A stretch of 64,000 nucleotides of DNA from positions 186,001-250,000 of the forward strand of contig NZ_CP162100.1 of NCBI RefSeq assembly GCF_040869035.1. Reading direction: 5' to 3'. A model generated the notes under the pieces. That model saw nothing but the letters and a program-made list of their open reading frames with translations. It ran no database searches and was not told the origin of the DNA. The translations under genes and the position numbers were made by a program. Position 1 is the stretch's first letter. Each line of letters opens with the position of its first letter. Shown here one piece after another: positions 31,235 to 40,226 of the stretch. This DNA comes from Vibrio sp. NTOU-M3. GTDB taxonomy: Bacteria > Pseudomonadota > Gammaproteobacteria > Enterobacterales > Vibrionaceae.

Positions 31235-33742
31235 TTAGAACAATTCTTCACTTTCTGATGTGGTATAGATACTGTCGGTAATTTCATCCACCGCATATTC
31301 GGTTGGTTCTGTGCCTTCAGTAAAGTATTCAAACATCGAGCTGCCATCGTTCTTGTTAGTGAGTAAGCCAGTATCGCGGTCGATACGAACGCGAACCACG
31401 CCCTCTGGGATCTGTTTTTGGTGTTGTGGTTTGTCAGCAAGCGCGGCTCGCATGAAATCAACCCAAGCTGGCTGCGCGGTTTTGGCACCCGCTTCAGCAC
31501 CAGAGATCTGACCATTGCCTAAATTCGCGTTTGGTGTGGTTTTACCGAGTGCGCGGTTATGGTTATCAAAACCAACCCAAGCGACAGCAACAATACCTGG
31601 ACCGTAACCGTTGTACCACGCATCTTTAGAATCGTTCGTAGTACCGGTTTTGCCGCCAATGTCACGACGTTCTAATTTCTGACCACGCCACCCCGTGCCA
31701 TTCCAGCCTGTGCCATCGCGCCAGTTACCACCACCCCAAATGTTGCTATACATCATCTCTCGAACGAGGAATGCAGTCTGCTCAGAGATCACTTGCGGTG
31801 CGTATTGCTGTTCCTCGGTAGTTGTCACATCTTGCTCATTAAACTCGTTATCGCTGGTAAGTGTTGGCTGACAATTTTGATGGCAAATGGTTTTTGGTGT
31901 GGCTTCAAATTCAATATCACCATATGGTCCTTCAAGTTTTTCGATGTAGAACGGCTCAACGTAGTAGCCACCGTTGGCGAAAACAGAGAATCCTTGTGCC
32001 ATTTTGACCGGTGTTAAGCTACCTGCACCAAGGGCGATTGTTTCAGAGCGTGGCAGTTGGTCGATATCAAAACCAAAACGAGTTAGGTATTGACGGGTTT
32101 TATCGAGACCAACTTCGCGCAGCACGCGAACAGCCATGACGTTTTTCGATTGTGCTAAGCCAATACGCAAACGAGTTGGACCAGAGTAAGTTGGGGGTGA
32201 GTTCTTCGGACGCCATGCCGTACCTTGACCACGATCCCACTTATTAATAGGAGCATCGTTAATCAAGCTCGCCAATGTCATCCCTTTATCAATTGCTGCC
32301 GAATAGATAAATGGTTTGATACTTGAACCTACTTGGCGAACGGACTGTGTTGCTCGGTTAAATTTGTTGTGAATGAAGTTAAAACCGCCAACTAATGACA
32401 AAATAGAGCCATTTTCTGGGTCCATTGCCACAAACGCTGTGTTCGCATTTGGTACCTGACTTAAAGCCCAACTTGTGGATTGTTTATCTTGTTGTTCACC
32501 GGTGATCTGACGGACCCAAATTTGCTCTCCGGCGATCAGGATATCTTTAGCCGATCTTGGCGCGGGACCTTGACGGTTGTCTGTACGGAACTTACGTGCC
32601 CAACTCATACCGTTCCATTCAATGGTTTGTTCACCCTGATTCTTAACTTCAACAACGGCTGACTTAGCATTGACTTGTGTAACAACGGCTGGAATAAGAG
32701 AGCCATAGGTTGGGACATCATCTAAAATCTCATCGATTTGATCACGATTCAGCGGCGTTTGTTCTGCTTTCCACAAAACTTTTTCCGCACCGCGATAACC
32801 GTGGCGTTCGTCGTAAGAGAGCAGATTGTTGATGGCAGACTTATTTGCTGCGTTTTGTAACTTTGAATCAATGGTGGTGTAGACGTTCATACCTGAAGTA
32901 TAAGCATCTTCGCCATAGCGCTTAACCATCCATGCGCGCGCCAATTCTGCCACATAAGGAGCACTCAATTCGATTTCAGCGCCATGGTAATAAGAGACAA
33001 TCTCTTCAGAGCGGGCTTGATCGTATTCTGCTTGCGTGATGTATTTTTCGTCGAGCATACGCATCAAGACCACATTACGTCGGTGTGTTGCACGTTCAAC
33101 CGAATAGATTGGGTTCATGGTTGAAGGTGCTTTTGGCATACCGGCAAGTGTCGCAATTTCACTTAAGGTTAAGTCTTTCAGGTTTTTACCGAAGTAAACA
33201 CGGGCCGCAGCACCAAAACCGTATGAGCGGTAGCCAAGGAAGATCTTGTTAACATACAACTCCATGATCTCTTGTTTACTTAACAACTGCTCAATGTGAA
33301 TCGCAATAAATACCTCTTTCACTTTACGCATCAATTTCTTCTCATTGGAGAGGAAGAAGTTACGTGCTAGCTGCTGAGTAATGGTACTTGCCCCTTGCTT
33401 TGCTGAGCCAGAAAGGGCAACAACAACGGCCGCACGAGTGATGCCGATAGGGTCTATGCCTGGGTGATCATAGAAGCGGCTGTCTTCTGTCGCGATCAGA
33501 GCATCAATTAGATGCTGAGGGATCTCATCGTAACGGACTGGAATACGGCGTTTTTCACCGAATTGAGAAATTAACTTCCCATCCTTACTAAAGACCTGCA
33601 TTGGAGTTTGCAGTTTGACGTCACGCAAAGTTGCTACATCGGGTAGGTCTGGCTTGACGTACAAATAGAAGCCGAAAATTGTACCGACTCCAAGAATCAT
33701 GCAAATCAATGCAAAAATGAACAATCGCTTTATGAACTTCAC
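31235..33742 (-). CDS. mrcA: Class A penicillin-binding protein 1A
   Basis: PBP1A polymerises and cross-links cell-wall peptidoglycan. One membrane anchor (about 8-28) precedes a GT51 transglycosylase domain with catalytic Glu86 (ATEDSRFYDHPG) and the STITQQLARN signature at 119-128. After an OB-like insert comes a transpeptidase domain with the SxxK serine at 473 (GSSIKPF), and KTGTT at about 725. The 835 residues agree with E. coli PBP1A (850). It is divergent from pilMNOPQ, the conserved mrcA/pilM (ponA/hofM) arrangement of gammaproteobacteria. Confidence 0.97.
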   Translation of the reverse strand: MKFIKRLFIFALICMILGVGTIFGFYLYVKPDLPDVATLRDVKLQTPMQVFSKDGKLISQFGEKRRIPVRYDEIPQHLIDALIATEDSRFYDHPGIDPIGITRAAVVVALSGSAKQGASTITQQLARNFFLSNEKKLMRKVKEVFIAIHIEQLLSKQEIMELYVNKIFLGYRSYGFGAAARVYFGKNLKDLTLSEIATLAGMPKAPSTMNPIYSVERATHRRNVVLMRMLDEKYITQAEYDQARSEEIVSYYHGAEIELSAPYVAELARAWMVKRYGEDAYTSGMNVYTTIDSKLQNAANKSAINNLLSYDERHGYRGAEKVLWKAEQTPLNRDQIDEILDDVPTYGSLIPAVVTQVNAKSAVVEVKNQGEQTIEWNGMSWARKFRTDNRQGPAPRSAKDILIAGEQIWVRQITGEQQDKQSTSWALSQVPNANTAFVAMDPENGSILSLVGGFNFIHNKFNRATQSVRQVGSSIKPFIYSAAIDKGMTLASLINDAPINKWDRGQGTAWRPKNSPPTYSGPTRLRIGLAQSKNVMAVRVLREVGLDKTRQYLTRFGFDIDQLPRSETIALGAGSLTPVKMAQGFSVFANGGYYVEPFYIEKLEGPYGDIEFEATPKTICHQNCQPTLTSDNEFNEQDVTTTEEQQYAPQVISEQTAFLVREMMYSNIWGGGNWRDGTGWNGTGWRGQKLERRDIGGKTGTTNDSKDAWYNGYGPGIVAVAWVGFDNHNRALGKTTPNANLGNGQISGAEAGAKTAQPAWVDFMRAALADKPQHQKQIPEGVVRVRIDRDTGLLTNKNDGSSMFEYFTEGTEPTEYAVDEITDSIYTTSESEELF

Positions 33743-33884
33743 CGGAGAATCCCTGATTAGTTAAGGCTTGAAAGATACAAACCCTTGTACTCTAAGCTAA
33801 AAATTTAGCTCGATTTCATTTGTATGCTCGTTAAACCACCAATTAAAGCATAAGAGCTAAGCAGTAGTCACGGAGCTGAGTTGT

Positions 33885-34880
33885 ATGGGTAAATCACTAG
33901 TCACTGGCATTGACATTGGTCACCACAGTATAAAAGCAGTGGTGTTAAAGCCAGTTAAAGGCACATTCACACTTGCTGGTTACAAAGAGTTGCCAATTGA
34001 AGCAGACATTTTCTCTGATAACCACATGTTAAATTATCAGAAAATTGTAAAGAAACTCAAAGCGCTAAGGAAGGGTTTACCATTATTTAGCAGCAGAGTC
34101 GCGCTTTCGGTACCCGACAACACCGTAATAAGCAAAGTATTACAAATAGATAGTGAGCTCGATGATAGAGAAAGAGAGTTCGCTATTTTTCAGAATTTTT
34201 CTCATCAATCCCCATTTCCAATTGAAGAACTGCATTTGGATTACATCGAACTACCGAAAAAAACGGTTAGCCAGACCACGGTAAGCTATCAAGTTTATGC
34301 CACAAAGAAAGATCTGGTGGAAAGTCGAGTTAATGCGGCTGAAAAAGCGGGATTTCAGCCTTTTTTAATGGAGATGCAAGCACACAGCCTTACTCATGTG
34401 TGGCAAAAAGTGTCACAGCAAGAAAATAAGTCAGACTGGTTATTGGTTGATATTGGATTAAGTCAGACTTTGATGTGCATCGATTTTGCAGATAAAGCCC
34501 CTTTTCATAAAGAGCTGGCATTAGGTACACAAGTGATTGATGCAAAAGGGGAGTATGAGCATCTCATGCACAGCAGTACCGAACGTTTCATTTTTGGCTT
34601 AATTGAAAAACTACAACGCAACATTCAAATCCTTGGCTCTGTCCACGGCACGCCCATTAAAGGCATTTGGCTGACAGGGGGAGGAGCTGCAACCCCGATG
34701 TTAGTTGAAGAGATTCAGCGCCGATTAGAAGTGGAATGCGAAGTATTAAACCCCCTGCACCTATTTAAAGGCAAACGCAGTAAACATACGGCAGAAATGG
34801 AAAATGGTTTTGCCTTCAGTACCGCTGTTGGGCTGGCATTAAGAGGCATTGACTGGATGGAGCAATCTCATGCTGCATAG
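33885..34880 (+). CDS. pilM: Type IV pilus inner-membrane platform protein PilM
   Basis: PilM is an actin-like cytoplasmic ATP-binding protein that docks on the N-terminus of PilN and links the pilus alignment complex to the motor. The 331 residues show GIDIGHHSIKAVVLK near the start, LLVDIGLSQT around 185 and WLTGGGAATP near 262, the phosphate and adenosine motifs of the actin fold. It opens the operon pilMNOPQ, which serves type IV pili and, in Vibrio, natural DNA uptake. Its end overlaps pilN by 11 bases. Confidence 0.96.
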   Translation: MGKSLVTGIDIGHHSIKAVVLKPVKGTFTLAGYKELPIEADIFSDNHMLNYQKIVKKLKALRKGLPLFSSRVALSVPDNTVISKVLQIDSELDDREREFAIFQNFSHQSPFPIEELHLDYIELPKKTVSQTTVSYQVYATKKDLVESRVNAAEKAGFQPFLMEMQAHSLTHVWQKVSQQENKSDWLLVDIGLSQTLMCIDFADKAPFHKELALGTQVIDAKGEYEHLMHSSTERFIFGLIEKLQRNIQILGSVHGTPIKGIWLTGGGAATPMLVEEIQRRLEVECEVLNPLHLFKGKRSKHTAEMENGFAFSTAVGLALRGIDWMEQSHAA

Positions 34881-35460
34881 TATTAACTTACTTCCTTGGC
34901 GTGAAGAGTTACGTGAGCGTCATAAAAAGCGTTTCTTATCGTTACTTATCCTCGGGATCCTCGTGGGGATAGGTATTCAATGGGGAATTGGGTTGTATAT
35001 CAGCAACGAGACAGAAAAGCAGCAATCTCGTTTGTCTTATCTCAATAGTTATATTGCTGAACTTGACCGCCGCATTGCTGCACTTAAACAAGTTGAGCAA
35101 GATCATGCGGCATTACTTACTCGGTTAGCGGTGGTCGAGAAGCTACAAAAACAACGCAATAAAACCACGGACTTTATGAACTTGATGCCAGGCTTGATCC
35201 CGGAAGGTGTCTATGTCGATAAGATCAAAATGGGTGGTAATGAAATCGAGATTGCTGGGATCAGTGATACCACTTCACGCTTAGCCACGATGCTCGATAA
35301 CCTTGAGAAATCGAGTAAGTTGAATGAGGTCGAAATGCACTCGATTGTGCATGGTAAGGTTCGTTTCGGTAAGAAATTTCAAACCTTCAAAGTCTCATTT
35401 AATTTCATGACTGATGAGCTGCCGCAAACTCCAGCGAATGGAGGTAAACGTAATGGCTAG
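34870..35460 (+). CDS. pilN: Type IV pilus assembly protein PilN
   Basis: PilN is a bitopic inner-membrane protein of the pilus alignment complex. The start at ATG 34870 gives MLHSINLLPWREE, whose INLLPWR is the conserved PilM-binding peptide; upstream in-frame starts are rejected for that reason. A membrane segment (about 21-42) is followed by a periplasmic coiled coil (about 45-95) and a ferredoxin-like domain. It overlaps pilM by 11 bases and pilO by 8, so translation is coupled. Length is 196 residues. Confidence 0.96.
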   Translation: MLHSINLLPWREELRERHKKRFLSLLILGILVGIGIQWGIGLYISNETEKQQSRLSYLNSYIAELDRRIAALKQVEQDHAALLTRLAVVEKLQKQRNKTTDFMNLMPGLIPEGVYVDKIKMGGNEIEIAGISDTTSRLATMLDNLEKSSKLNEVEMHSIVHGKVRFGKKFQTFKVSFNFMTDELPQTPANGGKRNG

Positions 35461-36043
35461 TTATCAAGATCTTGATATTGAAGAAATCGCGGAATGGCCT
35501 TTAGTGCCACAGGTTATCGTTATTACGGTGTTGGTTATTATCCTGCAAGGGTTTGGTTATTGGTTCTATCTCAAGCCTCAAGCCGAACAGCTCGAATCGT
35601 TAATTCAAAAAGAACAAACATTAAAGACGACGCTTACCATCAAAGCCAATAAAGTCGCCACACTACCGAAGTTACAGGCGCAATTAGATGAACTCTCAGA
35701 GCGATATGATTTTCTTTCACGTCAGCTTCCGGTTCAGAAAGAATTAGCCAGCATGTTGGCATCTGTGAATGAACTTGGACTGAAAAACTCACTTACGTTT
35801 ACACGAATTGATTGGGGTGAAAAGCAGAATCAGGAATTCCTGTATCGCTTGCCGTTGAACATCGAGTTGACGGGGGATTATCACAATATTGGTGATTTTT
35901 CTCAGGCGATTGCTGAGCTACCACGGATCATCCATTTTGACGATGTGTATTGGCAGCGAGTGAGTCAAGAGAGCAGCACGCTTCACTTCCGTGTCCGTGC
36001 TTACACCTATCAGTTTAAGCCGGAGGTAAAAGATGAAGGTTAA
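35453..36043 (+). CDS. pilO: Type IV pilus assembly protein PilO
   Basis: PilO pairs with PilN in the inner membrane and contacts PilP. The ATG at 35453 is preceded by GGAGG at 35440-35444, inside the end of pilN. The 196-residue protein has a short cytoplasmic part, a membrane segment (about 18-38), a coiled coil (about 42-90) and a periplasmic ferredoxin-like domain. It overlaps both neighbours by 8 to 11 bases. Confidence 0.96.
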   Translation: MASYQDLDIEEIAEWPLVPQVIVITVLVIILQGFGYWFYLKPQAEQLESLIQKEQTLKTTLTIKANKVATLPKLQAQLDELSERYDFLSRQLPVQKELASMLASVNELGLKNSLTFTRIDWGEKQNQEFLYRLPLNIELTGDYHNIGDFSQAIAELPRIIHFDDVYWQRVSQESSTLHFRVRAYTYQFKPEVKDEG

Positions 36044-36551
36044 GCTGTCATTGGTTCTTCCTTGTGTACTGATGTTGTTGTCTGGATGTAAAGCCAATCA
36101 AGATTCTCTTAGTGACTTTGTCAGTCAAACTGAGCAGAAAGCACGCAAAGATGTGTCGGCATTAACGCCGTTGAAAGAGTTTAAAGTCGCCGAGTATTCA
36201 CAACACGCTATGCGTGAACCGTTTGTTTTGCCGCAAGCGGCATTGGTGCTCAATCAGCCGAATGTAAAAAAAGACTGTTGGCAGCCTGCACCACGACGCA
36301 AAACAGGACAGCTAGAGCGTTTTCCTCTAAGCAAATTGCGTTTAAAAGGTGTGATGAGTAGCAATGGTCGAGTCTCGGCCTTAGTGCAGACGCCAAGAGG
36401 TAACGTTGTAAAAGTGAATGCAGGTCATTATGTCGGTTTGAATAACGGCAAAATCACACGCGTCACCAATCAATATTTACAGATTAATGAAACTTTACCC
36501 GATGGGTTAGGGTGTTGGAATAAACGCAACGTCAAGTTAGCGCTTAAATAG
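36033..36551 (+). CDS. pilP: Type IV pilus lipoprotein PilP
   Basis: PilP is an inner-membrane lipoprotein that bridges PilN/PilO to the secretin PilQ. The signal peptide ends in a lipobox, LLSGC, with the lipidated Cys at position 19. A disordered linker follows, then a C-terminal beta-domain (about 95-170; LKGVMSSNGRVSALVQTPRG) that binds the PilQ N-domain. The start overlaps pilO by 11 bases and is preceded by GGAGGTAAAAG. Length is 172 residues. Confidence 0.95.
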   Translation: MKVKLSLVLPCVLMLLSGCKANQDSLSDFVSQTEQKARKDVSALTPLKEFKVAEYSQHAMREPFVLPQAALVLNQPNVKKDCWQPAPRRKTGQLERFPLSKLRLKGVMSSNGRVSALVQTPRGNVVKVNAGHYVGLNNGKITRVTNQYLQINETLPDGLGCWNKRNVKLALK

Positions 36552-36573
36552 ATGTCATTGATGAGATGAAAAA

Positions 36574-38307
36574 ATGGTAAAAGGATTAAAAGATCGGCTA
36601 GTTTACCGCAGTCGCATGATGTGGTTAGTTGGAGCAATGCTGATGTCAGCGGTTAGTGTTGCAGCGGAAGATAACCCTTCCAATACCCTGAAAAATATTG
36701 ATTTCAGAGTAGATGGAAAGCAAAACTCAAAAATCATTATTGAGTTAGAAAGTCCTCGTTTAGCGGTTGACTTACAAAAAGCGCAGGAAGGGTTGAGTAT
36801 TGAGTTACTGAACACGCATGTTCCGGATGATAAACTCTATTTACTTGATGTAAAGGATTTTGCGACGCATGTTGAGTCCATCGAAGTATTCCGCAAAGAA
36901 CCAAGTGCTTTATTGGTGGCCAGTATTAAAGGTGACTACACCTACAATTACACATTGAATGGTAAGTTCTTAGAAGTTGTCGTTTCTAAAGTTGAAGCCG
37001 ATGCGGTACCTAAACAAAAGAGCATTTTGGAAAAAGAAGGGAAAAAAATCTCGATTAACTTCCAAGATATTCCGGTACGAAATGTTTTGCAGCTCATTGC
37101 GGACTATAACGACTTTAACCTTGTGGTTTCAGACTCGGTAACTGGCAATTTGACGTTACGTTTGGATGGTGTGCCATGGCAACAAGTGTTGGATATTATT
37201 CTGCAGGTCAAAGGGCTAGATAAGCGTGTTGATGGCAACGTGGTGCTGGTTGCGCCTAAAGCTGAGCTTGATTTACGTGAGAAAAAGAAACTAGAGCAAG
37301 CGCGTATGGAAGAAGAGTTGGGCGATCTCACCTCTGAAATCATCAAAGTGAAATTCGCGAGTGCCTCTGAAATTGCAGAAATGATTGGCGGGGAAGGCAC
37401 AGTCAACATGTTGTCTGAACGAGGTTCAATCAGCATCGATGAGCGCACTAATTCATTGTTAATCCGAGATTTAAAAGAAAATATTGATGTGATCCGTGAA
37501 ATTGTGGATTCACTCGATATTCCGGTTAAACAGGTGCAGATTGAGGCTCGTATTGTTAGCGTCAATGAAGGTGACTTAGATGAACTTGGCGTTCGCTGGG
37601 GTGTGATGTCTACCAATGGGAGCAATTCGGTAGCGGGCTCCATTGAAGGTAATCTGTGGCAAGCTGGACTTTATGGTGGCGATGGTGAGTCAGGTGATGG
37701 TGCGCTACCCATTGATGATTTCCTTAACGTGAACCTAGCGGCGACGGCGGCCAATGCGTCTTCTATCGCCTTCCAAGTGGCTAAGCTTGGTTCCGATACC
37801 TTATTGGATCTGGAACTCTCCGCGTTGCAACGTGAGTCGAAAGCGGAAGTGATTTCCAGTCCGCGGCTGATCACAACTAATAAAAAGCCCGCTTACATTG
37901 AACAAGGTACCGAAATCCCTTACTTAGAATCCTCTTCGAGTGGAGCAACCAGTGTAAGCTTCAAGAAAGCAGTACTTAGTTTGAAAGTAACGCCACAAAT
38001 AACGCCAGATAACCGTTTAGTCCTTGATTTGAGTGTCACTCAGGATAGGCCAGGTGATGTGGTGAAAACCGGTACCGGTGAAGCGGTTGCCATCAATACT
38101 CAGCGGATTGGGACGCAAGTCTTGGTCAACAATGGTGAAACGGTTGTGCTTGGTGGTATCTTCCAGCACAGCATTACGGATACGGTCGATAAAGTGCCGC
38201 TATTGGGCGATCTGCCGCTATTAGGTGCATTATTCCGTCGTAGTTACCAGCAAATGGGTAAAAGTGAACTCTTGATTTTTGTCACACCGAAGGTGGTTGT
38301 GCAGTAA
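36574..38307 (+). CDS. pilQ: Type IV pilus outer-membrane secretin PilQ
   Basis: PilQ forms the outer-membrane channel through which pili pass and, in competent Vibrio, incoming DNA enters. The 577 residues comprise a signal peptide (about 1-31, ending SVAA), one AMIN domain (about 40-140), secretin and STN N-domains (about 150-320) and the C-terminal secretin beta-barrel. The barrel contains EVISSPRLIT, the VPLLGDLPLLGALFR signature near 545 and ELLIFVTPKVV at the end. It has a single AMIN domain, whereas some homologues have several. It closes the pilMNOPQ operon, and an unusual structured region follows. Confidence 0.97.
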   Translation: MVKGLKDRLVYRSRMMWLVGAMLMSAVSVAAEDNPSNTLKNIDFRVDGKQNSKIIIELESPRLAVDLQKAQEGLSIELLNTHVPDDKLYLLDVKDFATHVESIEVFRKEPSALLVASIKGDYTYNYTLNGKFLEVVVSKVEADAVPKQKSILEKEGKKISINFQDIPVRNVLQLIADYNDFNLVVSDSVTGNLTLRLDGVPWQQVLDIILQVKGLDKRVDGNVVLVAPKAELDLREKKKLEQARMEEELGDLTSEIIKVKFASASEIAEMIGGEGTVNMLSERGSISIDERTNSLLIRDLKENIDVIREIVDSLDIPVKQVQIEARIVSVNEGDLDELGVRWGVMSTNGSNSVAGSIEGNLWQAGLYGGDGESGDGALPIDDFLNVNLAATAANASSIAFQVAKLGSDTLLDLELSALQRESKAEVISSPRLITTNKKPAYIEQGTEIPYLESSSSGATSVSFKKAVLSLKVTPQITPDNRLVLDLSVTQDRPGDVVKTGTGEAVAINTQRIGTQVLVNNGETVVLGGIFQHSITDTVDKVPLLGDLPLLGALFRRSYQQMGKSELLIFVTPKVVVQ

Positions 38308-38340
38308 TATCGGCAATGAGTTAAAAATAAATTTGCATTA

Positions 38341-38445
38341 GTGGCACCATATCTAGATAATTTCGGGTCTTATCACGAATTATCTGTGAGGAATAGGTGC
38401 CACAAGCATTTTCTGAGCTGGTAGAAAACCAGCACGTCTTGTGGC
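38341..38445 (+). ncRNA. Putative structured RNA element in the pilQ-aroK intergenic region
   Basis: GTGGCACC (38341-38348) can pair with GGTGCCAC (38396-38403), enclosing a second stem AGATAATT-TCG/CGAATTATCT (38355-38365 and 38376-38385). Bases of that right arm also belong to GCCACAAG (38399-38406), which can instead pair with CTTGTGGC (38438-38445) around a GCTGGT/ACCAGC hairpin (38417-38422, 38428-38433). The two 8-bp stems share five bases and exclude each other. No U-run follows, and the aroK start 38 bases on lacks a clear ribosome site. Structure is read from complementarity only; I know no named family that fits. Confidence 0.5.
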
Positions 38446-38482
38446 GATGTCATTGAATTAACGTTGTAAATTACTGCTAAAC

Positions 38483-39001
38483 ATGGCTGAGAAACGCAAT
38501 ATTTTCCTTGTTGGCCCAATGGGAGCCGGCAAAAGCACAATCGGTAGACACCTGGCTCAACAGCTTCATATGGAGTTTGTTGATTCCGATACCGTTATTG
38601 AAGAGCGCACTGGCGCAGATATCGCTTGGGTATTTGATGTCGAAGGTGAAGAAGGTTTCCGCGTCCGTGAGGAAAAGGTGATCAACGACCTGACTGAAGA
38701 GCAAGGTATCGTACTTGCGACAGGTGGCGGCTCAATTAAGAGTAAAGATAACCGTAATCGACTTTCTGCTCGCGGTATTGTTGTTTATCTAGAAACGACC
38801 ATCGAAAAACAGTTGGCACGTACTAACCGCGATAAAAAACGTCCTCTGCTTCAGACTGATAACCCACGTGATGTATTGGAATCACTAGCGGAAGAACGTA
38901 ATCCTCTGTATCAAGAAATTGCAGACTACACCGTACGAACTGACGATCAAAGTGCAAAAGTGGTAGCCAACGAGATCGTAAAAATGCTAGAAGAACGTTA
39001 A
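38483..39001 (+). CDS. aroK: Shikimate kinase I AroK
   Basis: AroK phosphorylates shikimate on the way to chorismate and the aromatic amino acids. The 172 residues show the P-loop GPMGAGKST at 11-19, the shikimate-binding DSDT (about 32-35), GGGS (about 79-82) and the lid arginine region. Length and sequence match E. coli AroK (173). It heads the conserved cluster aroK-aroB-damX-dam-rpe-gph-trpS. Its leader is the possible RNA element described upstream, and no strong ribosome site is visible before the ATG. Confidence 0.97.
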   Translation: MAEKRNIFLVGPMGAGKSTIGRHLAQQLHMEFVDSDTVIEERTGADIAWVFDVEGEEGFRVREEKVINDLTEEQGIVLATGGGSIKSKDNRNRLSARGIVVYLETTIEKQLARTNRDKKRPLLQTDNPRDVLESLAEERNPLYQEIADYTVRTDDQSAKVVANEIVKMLEER

Positions 39002-39034
39002 GGCGTTTTTATTTTCTAGTATTTGGAGTCTTTC

Positions 39035-40129
39035 ATGGAACGGATAACGGTCAGTTTAGGTGAGCGTAGCTATCCAATCTCAATTGGTGCCGGATTGTTT
39101 AACGATCCGGCCCTCCTTTCTTCTCTATCTGCAAAACAAAGAGTTCTGGTTATCTCTAATGTCACCGTTGCCCCATTATATGGCGATAAGATCTTAGATC
39201 TGCTCGCTCAGATTGGTTGTGAAAGTGACTTATTAGCGTTGCCAGACGGTGAGCAATATAAATCGCTCGATACCTTCAATACGATCATGAGTTACCTTCT
39301 GGAGAAAAACTACAGTCGGGATGTTGTGATCATTGCGCTAGGTGGCGGTGTGATTGGTGATTTGGTCGGTTTTGCAGCAGCTTGCTATCAACGTGGTGTT
39401 GATTTTATTCAGATACCAACCACCTTGTTGTCTCAAGTAGATTCATCGGTTGGTGGTAAAACGGCGGTAAACCATAAGCTAGGCAAGAACATGATAGGGG
39501 CGTTCTATCAGCCTAAATCTGTGATTATTGATACAGATTGCTTAGCTTCGCTCCCTGAGCGAGAGTTTGCAGCTGGCATGGCTGAAGTGATCAAATATGG
39601 CATCATTTATGATGCGCCATTCTATGATTGGCTTGAGGCAAATTTGGATAAGCTGTATGCCTTAGATGAAGCGGCACTGACGTATGCCATTGCTCGCTGC
39701 TGTGAAATCAAGGCTGAAGTTGTTGCGCAAGACGAGAAAGAGGCTGGTATTCGTGCGTTGCTGAATTTAGGCCATACTTTTGGTCATGCGATAGAAGCAG
39801 AGCTTGGCTATGGCAATTGGCTCCATGGCGAAGCGGTTTCTGCGGGTACGGTTATGGCTGCAAAGACGGCTCAGCTGCAAGGGCTGATTTCTGAGCAGCA
39901 GGTTGAGCAAATTATTTCTATACTCAAAAGAGCTAAATTGCCAGTCCACACACCAGAGAGTATGTCATTCGATGACTTTATGCGTCATATGATGCGTGAC
40001 AAAAAAGTGTTGGCGGGTGAGCTGAGACTGGTGCTTCCTACCAGTATTGGCAGTGCAGAAGTTGTGAAAGGTGTGCCTGACTCAGTGATTGAACAGGCGA
40101 TTGATTTCTGTCGTAATATTCCCAAGTGA
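39035..40129 (+). CDS. aroB: 3-dehydroquinate synthase AroB
   Basis: AroB cyclises DAHP to 3-dehydroquinate, the second shikimate-pathway step, using NAD+ and a divalent metal. The 364-residue protein contains the nucleotide-binding [14 protein letters not shown], the metal and substrate residues in KYGII and [11 protein letters not shown], and HGEAV. ATG 39035 with TTGGAGTC just upstream is preferred to TTG 39023. It lies 33 bases after aroK. Confidence 0.97.
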   Translation: MERITVSLGERSYPISIGAGLFNDPALLSSLSAKQRVLVISNVTVAPLYGDKILDLLAQIGCESDLLALPDGEQYKSLDTFNTIMSYLLEKNYSRDVVIIALGGGVIGDLVGFAAACYQRGVDFIQIPTTLLSQVDSSVGGKTAVNHKLGKNMIGAFYQPKSVIIDTDCLASLPEREFAAGMAEVIKYGIIYDAPFYDWLEANLDKLYALDEAALTYAIARCCEIKAEVVAQDEKEAGIRALLNLGHTFGHAIEAELGYGNWLHGEAVSAGTVMAAKTAQLQGLISEQQVEQIISILKRAKLPVHTPESMSFDDFMRHMMRDKKVLAGELRLVLPTSIGSAEVVKGVPDSVIEQAIDFCRNIPK

Positions 40130-40226
40130 TCCCATTTTTAATCATTTCGCATTACACCTTGAGATTACTTGGGTATAACTAGTTATCCAATCTTTGTTGA
40201 CAGTTAACTGTCTGTAGGACGGCGTA

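Noticed and set aside
37104..37643. 179-residue minus-strand open frame within pilQ
   Set aside because: Ser/Thr/Ile-rich translation typical of an antisense frame of a conserved gene; no start signals.
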